A DNA stretch of 5,495 nucleotides from Syntrophomonadaceae bacterium. Lineage in GTDB: Bacteria; Bacillota; Dethiobacteria; DTU022. The notes under the pieces were generated by a model that saw only the letters and a list, made by a program, of their open reading frames with translations, ran no database searches and was not told where the DNA came from. Location of the stretch: assembly GCA_007131435.1 (NCBI GenBank), contig SLQM01000216.1, forward strand, positions 1 to 5,495, written 5' to 3'. Position numbers and translations under genes: made by a program. Each line of letters starts with the position of its first letter. Position 1 is the stretch's first letter. This document shows, in pieces, positions 1 to 5,495 of this stretch.

Positions 1-1293
1 GAAGCGCCTCCAAGAGAATCATACTTAAATATCAACCGGATTGTTAATGCCGCCCTGGAAACCGGGGCAGATGCAATACATCCCGGCTGGGGTTTCCTGG
101 CCGAAAATGAACGCTTTGCTTCAGCAGTAATTGATGCCGGTTTAACCTGGATTGGTCCCAGGCCGGAGGTTATTAAAGCTATGGGAGATAAGAGAGAGGC
201 TAAACGTATTGCTGCAGAAGCAGGGGTGCCCTTAATACCGGGGATTAACGACGAAATTGATCCGGAAGCAATCAAAGCCTGGATGAAAAAAGAGAATATC
301 AGCTACCCGCTGATGATTAAGTCTTCTGCCAGCGGTGGCGGTAAGGGCATGCTAAAAGTGGAAAATGAGCTTCAAATTCAGCCTGCTTTGGACCAGGTCC
401 GCTCAGAAGGCATGAAATATTTTGGCGATGATTCTGTGTTGATCGAAAAATATATTGAACGGGGTCGCCACCTTGAAGTGCAGATCATTGCCGATGAGCA
501 TGGTAATGTAATGCATCTTTTTGAGCGCGAATGTACAATCCAGCGGCGCAACCAGAAAATAATTGAAGAAGCCCCTGCTCCAACCCTGGATGACAATTTA
601 AGGCAGCAGCTTTACAAAGCAGCGATCCGACTGATGAAAAGCATTAATTATACTTCCGCCGGAACGGTCGAGTTTTTATTTGACTCAAAAACACGGCAGT
701 TCTATTTCCTCGAAGTGAACACCCGCCTTCAGGTGGAGCACGGTACTACCGAACTGCTGACCGGTTTAGATATTATCGCCTTGATGATCGACATTTCCGA
801 AGGCAAGCCGCTGCCCTTCAGTCAGTCACAGGTCCATCCCAACCGGTGGGCCCTGGAAGCCCGACTGAATGCCGAAGATCCCGTCACCTTCAGCCCGTCT
901 TATGGCCCCCTGACCAGGCTTTTCTCACCCCAGGGCCCTGCTGTACGAATTTCACCGGGCTATTATGAAGGAGCAGAAATACCGCCCTATTACGATTCAC
1001 TGATCATGCTTATTAAAGCTACCGGTGCAGATCGTGAGGCTGCAATCAGGGTGATGGACCGCTCAATCAGTAAAAACCTGCGCATCGAAGGGGTTAAAAC
1101 ACTTGCTCCCCTGCTGCTCAGTATTATCCGACATCCAAAATTTATTGCCGGAGAATATTCTACCCGGTTTATTGAAGAAAATATGGAAGAGCTTGTATCC
1201 ATGTTTAAGGAAAAAGATAGTGAAGATGAAATTTTAAAGATTGCCCGTTATGTTGCGGAAGCATCAGCGTTGGGAACTCCAAAGTGGATTTGA
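1..1293 (+). CDS. Biotin carboxylase subunit (AccC/PycA type), 5'-truncated
   Basis: The reading frame is open from base 1, so the gene begins upstream. By alignment from memory to E. coli AccC about 52 N-terminal residues are missing; 430 residues are visible. The family uses ATP and bicarbonate to carboxylate biotin on a carrier domain. Visible landmarks (residues counted from base 1): HPGWGF at 27-32, MGDK with the ATP-site Lys at 64, YPLMIK with Lys107, glycine loop SGGGKG at 111-116, catalytic Lys186 after the QRR motif, EVNTR...VEH at 238-247 with catalytic Glu246, and Arg288 in ARLNAEDP. All match E. coli K116, K159, K238, E296 and R338. Oddities: the His before QK (E. coli H236) is Asn184, and the usual EHPVTE reads EHGTTE. 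The stop lies 10 bases before the carboxyltransferase gene, so the two are almost certainly one operon. The family is certain; whether to call it AccC, PycA or another subunit depends on the acceptor, which is unknown. Confidence 0.95.
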   Translation, partial: EAPPRESYLNINRIVNAALETGADAIHPGWGFLAENERFASAVIDAGLTWIGPRPEVIKAMGDKREAKRIAAEAGVPLIPGINDEIDPEAIKAWMKKENISYPLMIKSSASGGGKGMLKVENELQIQPALDQVRSEGMKYFGDDSVLIEKYIERGRHLEVQIIADEHGNVMHLFERECTIQRRNQKIIEEAPAPTLDDNLRQQLYKAAIRLMKSINYTSAGTVEFLFDSKTRQFYFLEVNTRLQVEHGTTELLTGLDIIALMIDISEGKPLPFSQSQVHPNRWALEARLNAEDPVTFSPSYGPLTRLFSPQGPAVRISPGYYEGAEIPPYYDSLIMLIKATGADREAAIRVMDRSISKNLRIEGVKTLAPLLLSIIRHPKFIAGEYSTRFIEENMEELVSMFKEKDSEDEILKIARYVAEASALGTPKWI

Positions 1294-1296
1294 GGG
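1292..1296 (+). promoter_or_regulatory. Shine-Dalgarno site for the carboxyltransferase gene
   Basis: GAGGG overlaps the TGA stop of the biotin carboxylase gene and sits 7 bases before ATG 1304. It decides the start: the frame is open further upstream to an ATG at 1241, but that would overlap the previous gene and add 21 residues unlike any family N-terminus. The arrangement suggests translational coupling of the two subunits. Confidence 0.8.
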
Positions 1297-1303
1297 ATCG
1301 CTT

Positions 1304-3322
1304 ATGACTGTAGTAAATAGGTTTAAGCCAGGGCTATCGCCCAAAGTTCTTGTGGACCAGGTCAGAAACTTGAAAGGTGTCTGTCTCACTTCAACCTCGA
1401 TGCGCGATGCCGGGCAATCGGATTATAAAAACCGCCTGCGGATTTACGATCTTAAATCTCTTGCTTCCCACTACAACAAGATGGGTCTTTTCAGCGCTGA
1501 ATGTCATGGTGGAGCCAGGTGGCATGTCGGAATCATGAATAGAAAAGAGGATCCATTTGAAGAAATTGCGTTGCTGCGAAAATTAATGCCTGATGTAATG
1601 CTGCAGACTTTAATCCGGGAAACGAACCTGTGGGGCTACCGCCCTTACGCGCCAAATGTGATCAGGCACGTAGTTTCTAATGTGGATATTGATGTCTGGC
1701 GCTGTTTTTCATTTTTAAATGACATCAGGAATATGAAGGCAGTTGCAGAAATTGTTATGGCCAGGCAACGTCTTTTCGAACCGGCTATCTGCTTCACGCA
1801 GGCTGACTGGGCTACGAATGATTATTACTTAGAAGTAACCAGGGATATTGTCAGCCTGTGCTCAGGAACAGACGAGATTATACTCTGTATAAAGGATATG
1901 GCCGGAGTAGGCAGCCCTGCCAGGATAAGCAGCCTGGTAGATGCAATAAAGCAGAAATACCCTGACCTTATAATCCAATACCACCGGCATGCAACTGACG
2001 GGTTGGCCATACCTGCCCTGTTGGCAGCAGCCAGGGCAGGGGCCAAAATACTTGATGCCCAGGAGGATTCGCTGACCCGTTTCTACGGGCAGGCACCAAT
2101 TTTGAGTCTGCAGGCAGCCCTGGAAGAAGAAGGAATTCCGGTTCACCTTGACCGGGAAGAAGCGGAAGCAGCGGTGGAAAAAGTGCGCAGTTGGATCAGG
2201 CAGTATGAATGGGCAGAATCGCCCTTCAGGGGTTTCGATCACTGTGTGATCAAACATCGCATGCCAGGTGGTGCCTTCCCCAGTTCTTTTGAACAGGCTG
2301 AGCAGGGTAACTTCCTACAACTTATGCCGGAAATTTTAACCTTGATGTCACTCTATAACAAGATAATCAAGTACCTGGATGTGACACCGGGCTCTCAAAT
2401 TACCTGGTCCACCTGCAGCAGCATTGTTAATCGTTACATGAAAGAAAAAGGTGAAGCCGGGATTGTATATGTCATTAGCCTGCTTAGGAAGTTTATTGAA
2501 GAAAAAGATCAGGATTTTGGGAAGATGAAAATGGAAGAGCAGGATGAACTGCTTACCCTGTTTTCAGGAGCATCAAGTGACTTTAAAAATTTATTACTAG
2601 GCAAGTATGGCAAATTGCCCGTAGGGTGGCCGGATGAGTGGGTCTATAAAAGTGCATTCGGGGACGAATGGGAAAAATCTATTTCGGGTAGAAATGAACT
2701 ATCCCCCCTTGAACTGCTGAGCGATGAAAACCTTGACATACAGAGAAAAGAGCTGGCTGCCGCCATTGAACGGGAACCTAATGAAGAAGAGTTTATCCTT
2801 TACCTAATGCATCCAAAGGATTCGGTTGAATATATCCGTTTTAGGGAAAAATACAGTGAGGCACCACTGGTCCTGCCTACAGAGGTATGGCGCAAAGGTC
2901 TTTTAAGCCCGGGCAGCAAGGTTGAGTTCGATTTTTGGGGCAAGCCCTGCTGTATTGAGCTGGTGTCGGTTGGAAGTGAATACAGCGGTTTTATTCACGT
3001 TTTGATGAAGGTCAATAACAAAACCCAGGTTTATACCATCGAAACAGGCGCAATAGCTACCGAGCCTTTACGCATAGCCTCAAAACCGGGGGAAATTGGT
3101 TCCCCCATCAACGGCAATCTCTGGCGGATTGGGAACCCGGATCGAAGCACTTTAAAAGTGGGCGATATTGTTCGCAAGGGTGAAGAAGTGGCCAATATCG
3201 AAGCAATGAAAATGGAAAACGCTGTTATCGCTCCCTTTGACGGGCAGATTGAAGAAGTGTGTACTAAACTTAACGAGACCGTGCAGGAAAGGCAGACCCT
3301 GATGGTCATTAAGCCGGCATAG
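1304..3322 (+). CDS. Carboxyltransferase-biotinyl fusion subunit, pyruvate carboxylase subunit B / OadA-like, divergent
   Basis: A 672-residue protein that would move the carboxyl group from carboxybiotin to an acceptor, working with the biotin carboxylase encoded just upstream. Layout: N-terminal extension (1-28), HMGL-like TIM barrel (about 29-300), conserved PYC/OADA carboxylase region (about 310-580), linker, and biotinyl domain (about 600-672) with EAMKMEN and the biotin-accepting Lys636. Catalytic residues known from pyruvate carboxylase are present: metal ligands Asp35 (RDAGQS), His227 and His229 (YHRH), carbamylated Lys197 (IKDMAG), substrate Arg105 (LIRETN), Gln38, and Thr361 (VTPGS). 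Flanking signatures differ: RDAHQS is RDAGQS, HTHDTSG is HRHATDG, and SG-TSQP is replaced by SLTRFYGQAP. The biotinyl domain has an extra loop at about 610-618. No oadB or oadG membrane partner is seen, and the adjacent biotin carboxylase favours ATP-driven carboxylation over a sodium-pump decarboxylase. Pyruvate carboxylase is the closest label; 2-oxoglutarate or another acid or thioester acceptor is possible. Confidence 0.9.
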   Translation: MTVVNRFKPGLSPKVLVDQVRNLKGVCLTSTSMRDAGQSDYKNRLRIYDLKSLASHYNKMGLFSAECHGGARWHVGIMNRKEDPFEEIALLRKLMPDVMLQTLIRETNLWGYRPYAPNVIRHVVSNVDIDVWRCFSFLNDIRNMKAVAEIVMARQRLFEPAICFTQADWATNDYYLEVTRDIVSLCSGTDEIILCIKDMAGVGSPARISSLVDAIKQKYPDLIIQYHRHATDGLAIPALLAAARAGAKILDAQEDSLTRFYGQAPILSLQAALEEEGIPVHLDREEAEAAVEKVRSWIRQYEWAESPFRGFDHCVIKHRMPGGAFPSSFEQAEQGNFLQLMPEILTLMSLYNKIIKYLDVTPGSQITWSTCSSIVNRYMKEKGEAGIVYVISLLRKFIEEKDQDFGKMKMEEQDELLTLFSGASSDFKNLLLGKYGKLPVGWPDEWVYKSAFGDEWEKSISGRNELSPLELLSDENLDIQRKELAAAIEREPNEEEFILYLMHPKDSVEYIRFREKYSEAPLVLPTEVWRKGLLSPGSKVEFDFWGKPCCIELVSVGSEYSGFIHVLMKVNNKTQVYTIETGAIATEPLRIASKPGEIGSPINGNLWRIGNPDRSTLKVGDIVRKGEEVANIEAMKMENAVIAPFDGQIEEVCTKLNETVQERQTLMVIKPA

Positions 3323-3389
3323 AGCCGGTAAAAAGGAAGATTTCTCAAGGGATCCATTATGCCTGGTTATTTTATGTATGCGCAGATGA

Positions 3390-4733
3390 TTACCGTGAAG
3401 ACAAGTCAAGGGTAACATTAAGATCGCCCGGTGGTGGGTTGGCCCAGAGGTTGTCGATTATCTTTTTTTGGCGGGCGTAAATAAAGCGTCCCCACAGGCT
3501 TAACTGGCCCGGGTCAAAAGCGGGTTTCAATTCCGGGTCTTCGTCTCCCCTGGAGTGAGCGGCAAAGGCGGCAGCCACGTATTCAGCCAGCAGCTGGGCA
3601 TCCCGGTCGTTAACAAGGTATTTTCTTAAGGTATTTACTATTTCGTACTCCAGCGTTTCCAGCATGAAAGCTTGAGCTTCTTCAGCAAATGTACTTCCCG
3701 GTTTTAATTTTTCAACCAGTTTAACGGACCTGATTTCTACTTTATTATCTTTTATATTTGCATAGCGGAGCGGGCAGGGTGGTGTTACCAGTGACCCGGT
3801 TTCAATGTCGTAGATGAAGCCTTCTTTTCCATAATCTGCAAGGGCGATATCCTGGGAATGGTAATGCCCGCTGAAGGCAAGCCTTACTCCGGCCAGGGCA
3901 AGAAAATGATTAAAATTATCGTAATCTTCAACTAAAAAATCGGGGTGCAGTTTACCCTGTCCGGCCCAGTGCTCTACAATCCCGTGGTGAATCATGGACA
4001 TAACTGCGATATCCTTATCTGCCGCTTCTTTAAAGATAGCGGCAAGCCAGTCGATCAAAGACTGGGTCAACCTGCTACCCACCTGGTCAAGGTCTGCAGT
4101 ATTATCCCGGTAGCGGCAGGTGTCAATTGCTACAAGCCACATCTTTTCGGTTATAGAGACGGCATAACTGAGAGAATGGTCGTGACGGTAAATGGCTTCA
4201 CCATAGCCAAAATCCCGGTAAATGGCGGAAAAATCTTCGTCGCTTACTGTTTCAGCAGGTTCTGTCTCAACGCCCCTGTAGCTGACCGCTCCATGAATCA
4301 TGTTAATATCATGATTGCCGGGAATAACAAAAACGCGGAGCCCTTTATTCTTCAGACGGGAAAGCGCCTTTGCCATGCCTGAATGTGAGAGCAGTTCTCC
4401 CTCACTGCTTAGGTCTCCCGGGACTAGTACTATTTCTGCATCTGATGATAGGATTTCATCTATGGCCAGCTCTATCAGTTCAGCGCTTTCCCTGACTAAT
4501 TTCCGATCGGTAAGCAGGTAAGCCTCGAAGGCCGGACCGCGGTCACCAAGTCTCCGATCATAGTAATGTGTGTCACTGATTATGGCGATTCTCAGATCGG
4601 GATATTCCGGGGCAGGTTTTGAGCGCACTTCTTCGAGGGGGTAAACGAAGCGGCTTTTAGAACTGCTGCGTTTTACAATTATAATTACAATTGCCACTAG
4701 GGCAGCTAAAGCTGCAAAGTATAAAAAAAACAT
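3390..4733 (-). CDS. Membrane-anchored calcineurin-like metallophosphoesterase (cyclic-nucleotide phosphodiesterase-like)
   Basis: A complete 447-residue protein. The five metal-site motifs of the calcineurin-like superfamily are present in order: SDTH (Asp54, His56), GDL (Asp107), GNHD (Asn140, His141), IHHG (His249/His250), and GHYH (His290, His292). These bind a two-metal centre that hydrolyses phosphoesters. Residues 2-20 form one hydrophobic segment (FFLYFAALA...IIIV) followed at once by a basic stretch KRSSSKSR. It reads as a membrane anchor rather than a cleaved signal, because no cleavage site is obvious. A region of about 110 residues after the catalytic domain (about 340-447) is consistent with the C-terminal extension of Firmicute phosphodiesterase-like proteins such as Listeria Lmo2642 (family knowledge, from memory). 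The start is fixed: an in-frame TGA lies ten codons upstream and no other start codon falls between. The gene is convergent with the carboxylase operon and divergent from the transporter. The substrate (cAMP, another cyclic nucleotide or another phosphodiester) cannot be read from the sequence. Confidence 0.9.
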   Translation of the reverse strand: MFFLYFAALAALVAIVIIIVKRSSSKSRFVYPLEEVRSKPAPEYPDLRIAIISDTHYYDRRLGDRGPAFEAYLLTDRKLVRESAELIELAIDEILSSDAEIVLVPGDLSSEGELLSHSGMAKALSRLKNKGLRVFVIPGNHDINMIHGAVSYRGVETEPAETVSDEDFSAIYRDFGYGEAIYRHDHSLSYAVSITEKMWLVAIDTCRYRDNTADLDQVGSRLTQSLIDWLAAIFKEAADKDIAVMSMIHHGIVEHWAGQGKLHPDFLVEDYDNFNHFLALAGVRLAFSGHYHSQDIALADYGKEGFIYDIETGSLVTPPCPLRYANIKDNKVEIRSVKLVEKLKPGSTFAEEAQAFMLETLEYEIVNTLRKYLVNDRDAQLLAEYVAAAFAAHSRGDEDPELKPAFDPGQLSLWGRFIYARQKKIIDNLWANPPPGDLNVTLDLSSR

Positions 4734-4744
4734 TCTATACCCGT

Positions 4745-4750
4745 CTCCCT
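4745..4750 (-). promoter_or_regulatory. Shine-Dalgarno site for the phosphoesterase gene
   Basis: On the minus strand AGGGAG lies 11 bases before the ATG at 4733. The spacing is slightly long but this is the only purine-rich match upstream, and it supports the membrane-anchored start. Confidence 0.6.
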
Positions 4751-4776
4751 GCTCTTTATATCATTGATTATTCTCA

Positions 4777-4805
4777 ATTGTAACACCAGGCCACTTAAAC
4801 CTGAA
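4777..4805 (-). promoter_or_regulatory. Candidate extended -10 promoter for the phosphoesterase gene
   Basis: Read on the minus strand, TGTTACAAT (4785 to 4777) matches an extended -10 element, TGn plus a 5/6 match to TATAAT. A weak TTCAGG lies 17 bases upstream at the -35 position. The predicted transcript would start near 4770 and give a leader of about 36 bases containing the Shine-Dalgarno site. A second option, GTTACA-18-TATAAA, lies closer to the gene but leaves almost no leader. Motif matching only. Confidence 0.4.
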
Positions 4806-4912
4806 AAGATTTTATCACAAGCTTAATAGCTTTACTGATATTTTACATTTTATTTACTTCAATTTAACCAACAAAATATAATATATTGCAGTCGGGGGTA
4901 TTCTTTTCAGGT
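4799..4912. repeat. 11-bp perfect inverted repeat in the divergent intergenic region
   Basis: ACCTGAAAAGA at 4799-4809 is the exact reverse complement of TCTTTTCAGGT at 4902-4912. The left arm covers the -35 position of the leftward candidate promoter and the right arm abuts and shares its last base with the TATAAT of the rightward candidate promoter. The arms are about 92 bases apart, too far for a terminator-like hairpin, so a pair of operator half-sites or binding sites is the more natural reading. Function is inferred from position only. Confidence 0.45.
4853..4882 (+). promoter_or_regulatory. Candidate sigma-70-type promoter (distal) for the transporter gene
   Basis: TTTACT at 4853-4858 (4/6 to TTGACA), an 18-base spacer and a perfect TATAAT at 4877-4882. 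It would give a leader of about 80 bases. It lies in a very AT-rich stretch, so a chance match is possible. Confidence 0.35.
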
Positions 4913-4917
4913 ATAAT
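4886..4917 (+). promoter_or_regulatory. Candidate sigma-70-type promoter (proximal) for the transporter gene
   Basis: A perfect TATAAT at 4912-4917 lies directly after the right arm of the inverted repeat. A weak TTGCAG at 4886-4891 stands 20 bases upstream, longer than the optimal spacing, so the promoter might need an activator or be the target of the factor that binds the repeat. Predicted start near 4924, leader about 45 bases. Confidence 0.4.
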
Positions 4918-4955
4918 TAGAAAAATACCGATTACTTATCAATTTTTCGCAGAAA

Positions 4956-4960
4956 AGAGG
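4956..4960 (+). promoter_or_regulatory. Shine-Dalgarno site for the transporter gene
   Basis: AGAGG lies 8 bases before ATG 4969. An in-frame TAA immediately precedes this ATG, so no earlier start is possible. Confidence 0.8.
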
Positions 4961-4968
4961 CTGATTAA

Positions 4969-5495
4969 ATGGCAGAACCGCAAAGAAAAGAAAGGGCACC
5001 AAAAAAAGAGATTTTTGGCTGGGCCATGTTCGATTTTGCCAACCAGGGTTATACGCTGTTGATAACGACGGTAATATTCCCGGTGCTTTTCACAATGGTA
5101 ATTGTTGGTGACGCTGACCAGGGTTACCGGTTGGGCAACCTGCTCTGGAGTGTGGCTCTGGCGATCAGTTACCTGCTGGTTGTAATTACCGGACCGGTTT
5201 TTGGCGCAATCATGGATTTTTCGGCGGCGAAAAAGAAATTTCTTTTTTACAGCTATATCCTTACTGTAATATCAACTGCCGCCCTTTATTTTGTTGAACC
5301 AGGCTATATTATGCTCGGGGTAGTGCTATTAATTGTTTCAAATTTTGCCTATGCAGTGGGAGAAAACTTTATTGCCGCTTTTTTAACCGACCTGGGGCCG
5401 CCTGAAGACCTCGGTAAAATATCCGGCTTTGGCTGGGCCCTTGGTTACGTTGGTGGACTTGTTTCGGCCGGTTTTGTAATCTTCTTTTTGGGTGA
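4969..5495 (+). CDS. UMF1/Atg22-like MFS transporter, 3'-truncated
   Basis: The frame stays open to the window end, giving 175 residues of a protein that normally exceeds 400. After a basic N-terminus (QRKERAPKKE) comes WAMFDFANQGY at 18-28, the hallmark opening of the UMF1 family (bacterial relatives of yeast Atg22, within the major facilitator superfamily). About five membrane segments are visible: roughly 28-47, 57-80, 92-108, 113-135 and 154-174. Between the second and third lies a facilitator motif-A-like loop, GPVFGAIMD followed by AAKKK. GENFIAAFLTDLGPPED at 131-147 and ISGFGWALGYVGG at 151-163 match the conserved fourth-loop and fifth-helix region of the family. It would act in the cytoplasmic membrane. 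Bacterial UMF1 substrates are mostly unknown; yeast Atg22 exports amino acids from the vacuole. The gene is divergent from the phosphoesterase and has its own promoter candidates. The family is clear; the substrate is not. Confidence 0.9.
   Translation, partial: MAEPQRKERAPKKEIFGWAMFDFANQGYTLLITTVIFPVLFTMVIVGDADQGYRLGNLLWSVALAISYLLVVITGPVFGAIMDFSAAKKKFLFYSYILTVISTAALYFVEPGYIMLGVVLLIVSNFAYAVGENFIAAFLTDLGPPEDLGKISGFGWALGYVGGLVSAGFVIFFLG

Noticed and set aside
1241..1303. An upstream ATG at 1241 as the start of the carboxyltransferase.
   Set aside because: It would overlap the biotin carboxylase out of frame and lacks a ribosome site. ATG 1304 has GAGGG at 7 bases.
1862..2257. A 131-codon minus-strand ORF inside the carboxyltransferase gene.
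   Set aside because: It lies wholly within a well-supported coding gene, resembles no family, and looks like a reading-frame shadow.
1304..3322. Oxaloacetate decarboxylase alpha subunit of a sodium pump.
   Set aside because: The layout fits, but a biotin carboxylase gene is directly adjacent in the operon and no beta or gamma membrane subunit is seen, so a carboxylase is the better reading.
3313..3329. A GC-rich hairpin (GCCGGC/GCCGGT) as a terminator for the carboxylase operon or the phosphoesterase.
   Set aside because: It overlaps the carboxyltransferase stop codon and is followed by AAAAA on the + strand. On the minus strand it is followed only by TTAAT, too weak for an intrinsic terminator.
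3359..3415. An 18-codon + strand ORF (MPGYFMYAQ...) preceded by AAGGGA.
   Set aside because: It is very short, overlaps the 3' end of the phosphoesterase gene on the other strand, has no recognisable motif, and the Shine-Dalgarno-like match is weak evidence.
3945..4382. A 145-codon + strand ORF opposite the phosphoesterase gene.
   Set aside because: It is antisense to the metal-site motifs of the phosphoesterase and has no motif or convincing ribosome site of its own, so it is a shadow.
4880..4887. The AATATATT palindrome in the intergenic region.
   Set aside because: Short palindromes are expected by chance in such AT-rich sequence, and it overlaps a promoter candidate.

Overview
The window looks like a bacterial chromosome segment of moderate GC with strong Shine-Dalgarno sites (GAGGG, AGGGAG, AGAGG). 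The protein families suggest an anaerobic, Clostridia-like Firmicute. That placement is an inference from gene content and gene style; no rRNA or other marker is present. There are four protein-coding genes, two of them cut by the window edges. I see no tRNA, rRNA, CRISPR array or insertion sequence.

Left part (1-3322, + strand): a two-gene operon for a biotin-dependent carboxylase. The first gene, truncated at its 5' end, is a biotin carboxylase (ATP-grasp, AccC/PycA type). Ten bases later comes a carboxyltransferase fused to a C-terminal biotinyl domain (PycB/OadA layout). Together they would carboxylate biotin with ATP and bicarbonate, then pass the carboxyl group to an acceptor. Pyruvate is the default guess, but the carboxyltransferase keeps the catalytic metal and substrate residues while losing several flanking signatures of pyruvate carboxylase. 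Its biotinyl domain also carries a loop resembling the 'thumb' of acetyl-CoA carboxylase BCCP. The true acceptor is therefore open, and this is the most interesting part of the window.

Middle part (3390-4733, - strand): a complete calcineurin-like metallophosphoesterase with an N-terminal membrane anchor, resembling Firmicute cyclic-nucleotide phosphodiesterase-like proteins. It converges on the carboxylase operon across only 67 bases, with no convincing terminator between them.

Right part (4734-5495): an AT-rich divergent intergenic region of 235 bases with candidate promoters in both directions and an 11-bp perfect inverted repeat whose arms lie next to the two promoters. It leads into the first 175 codons of a UMF1/Atg22-like major facilitator transporter that runs off the window. 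Nothing seen links the transporter or phosphoesterase functionally to the carboxylase. The divergent pair may share regulation.
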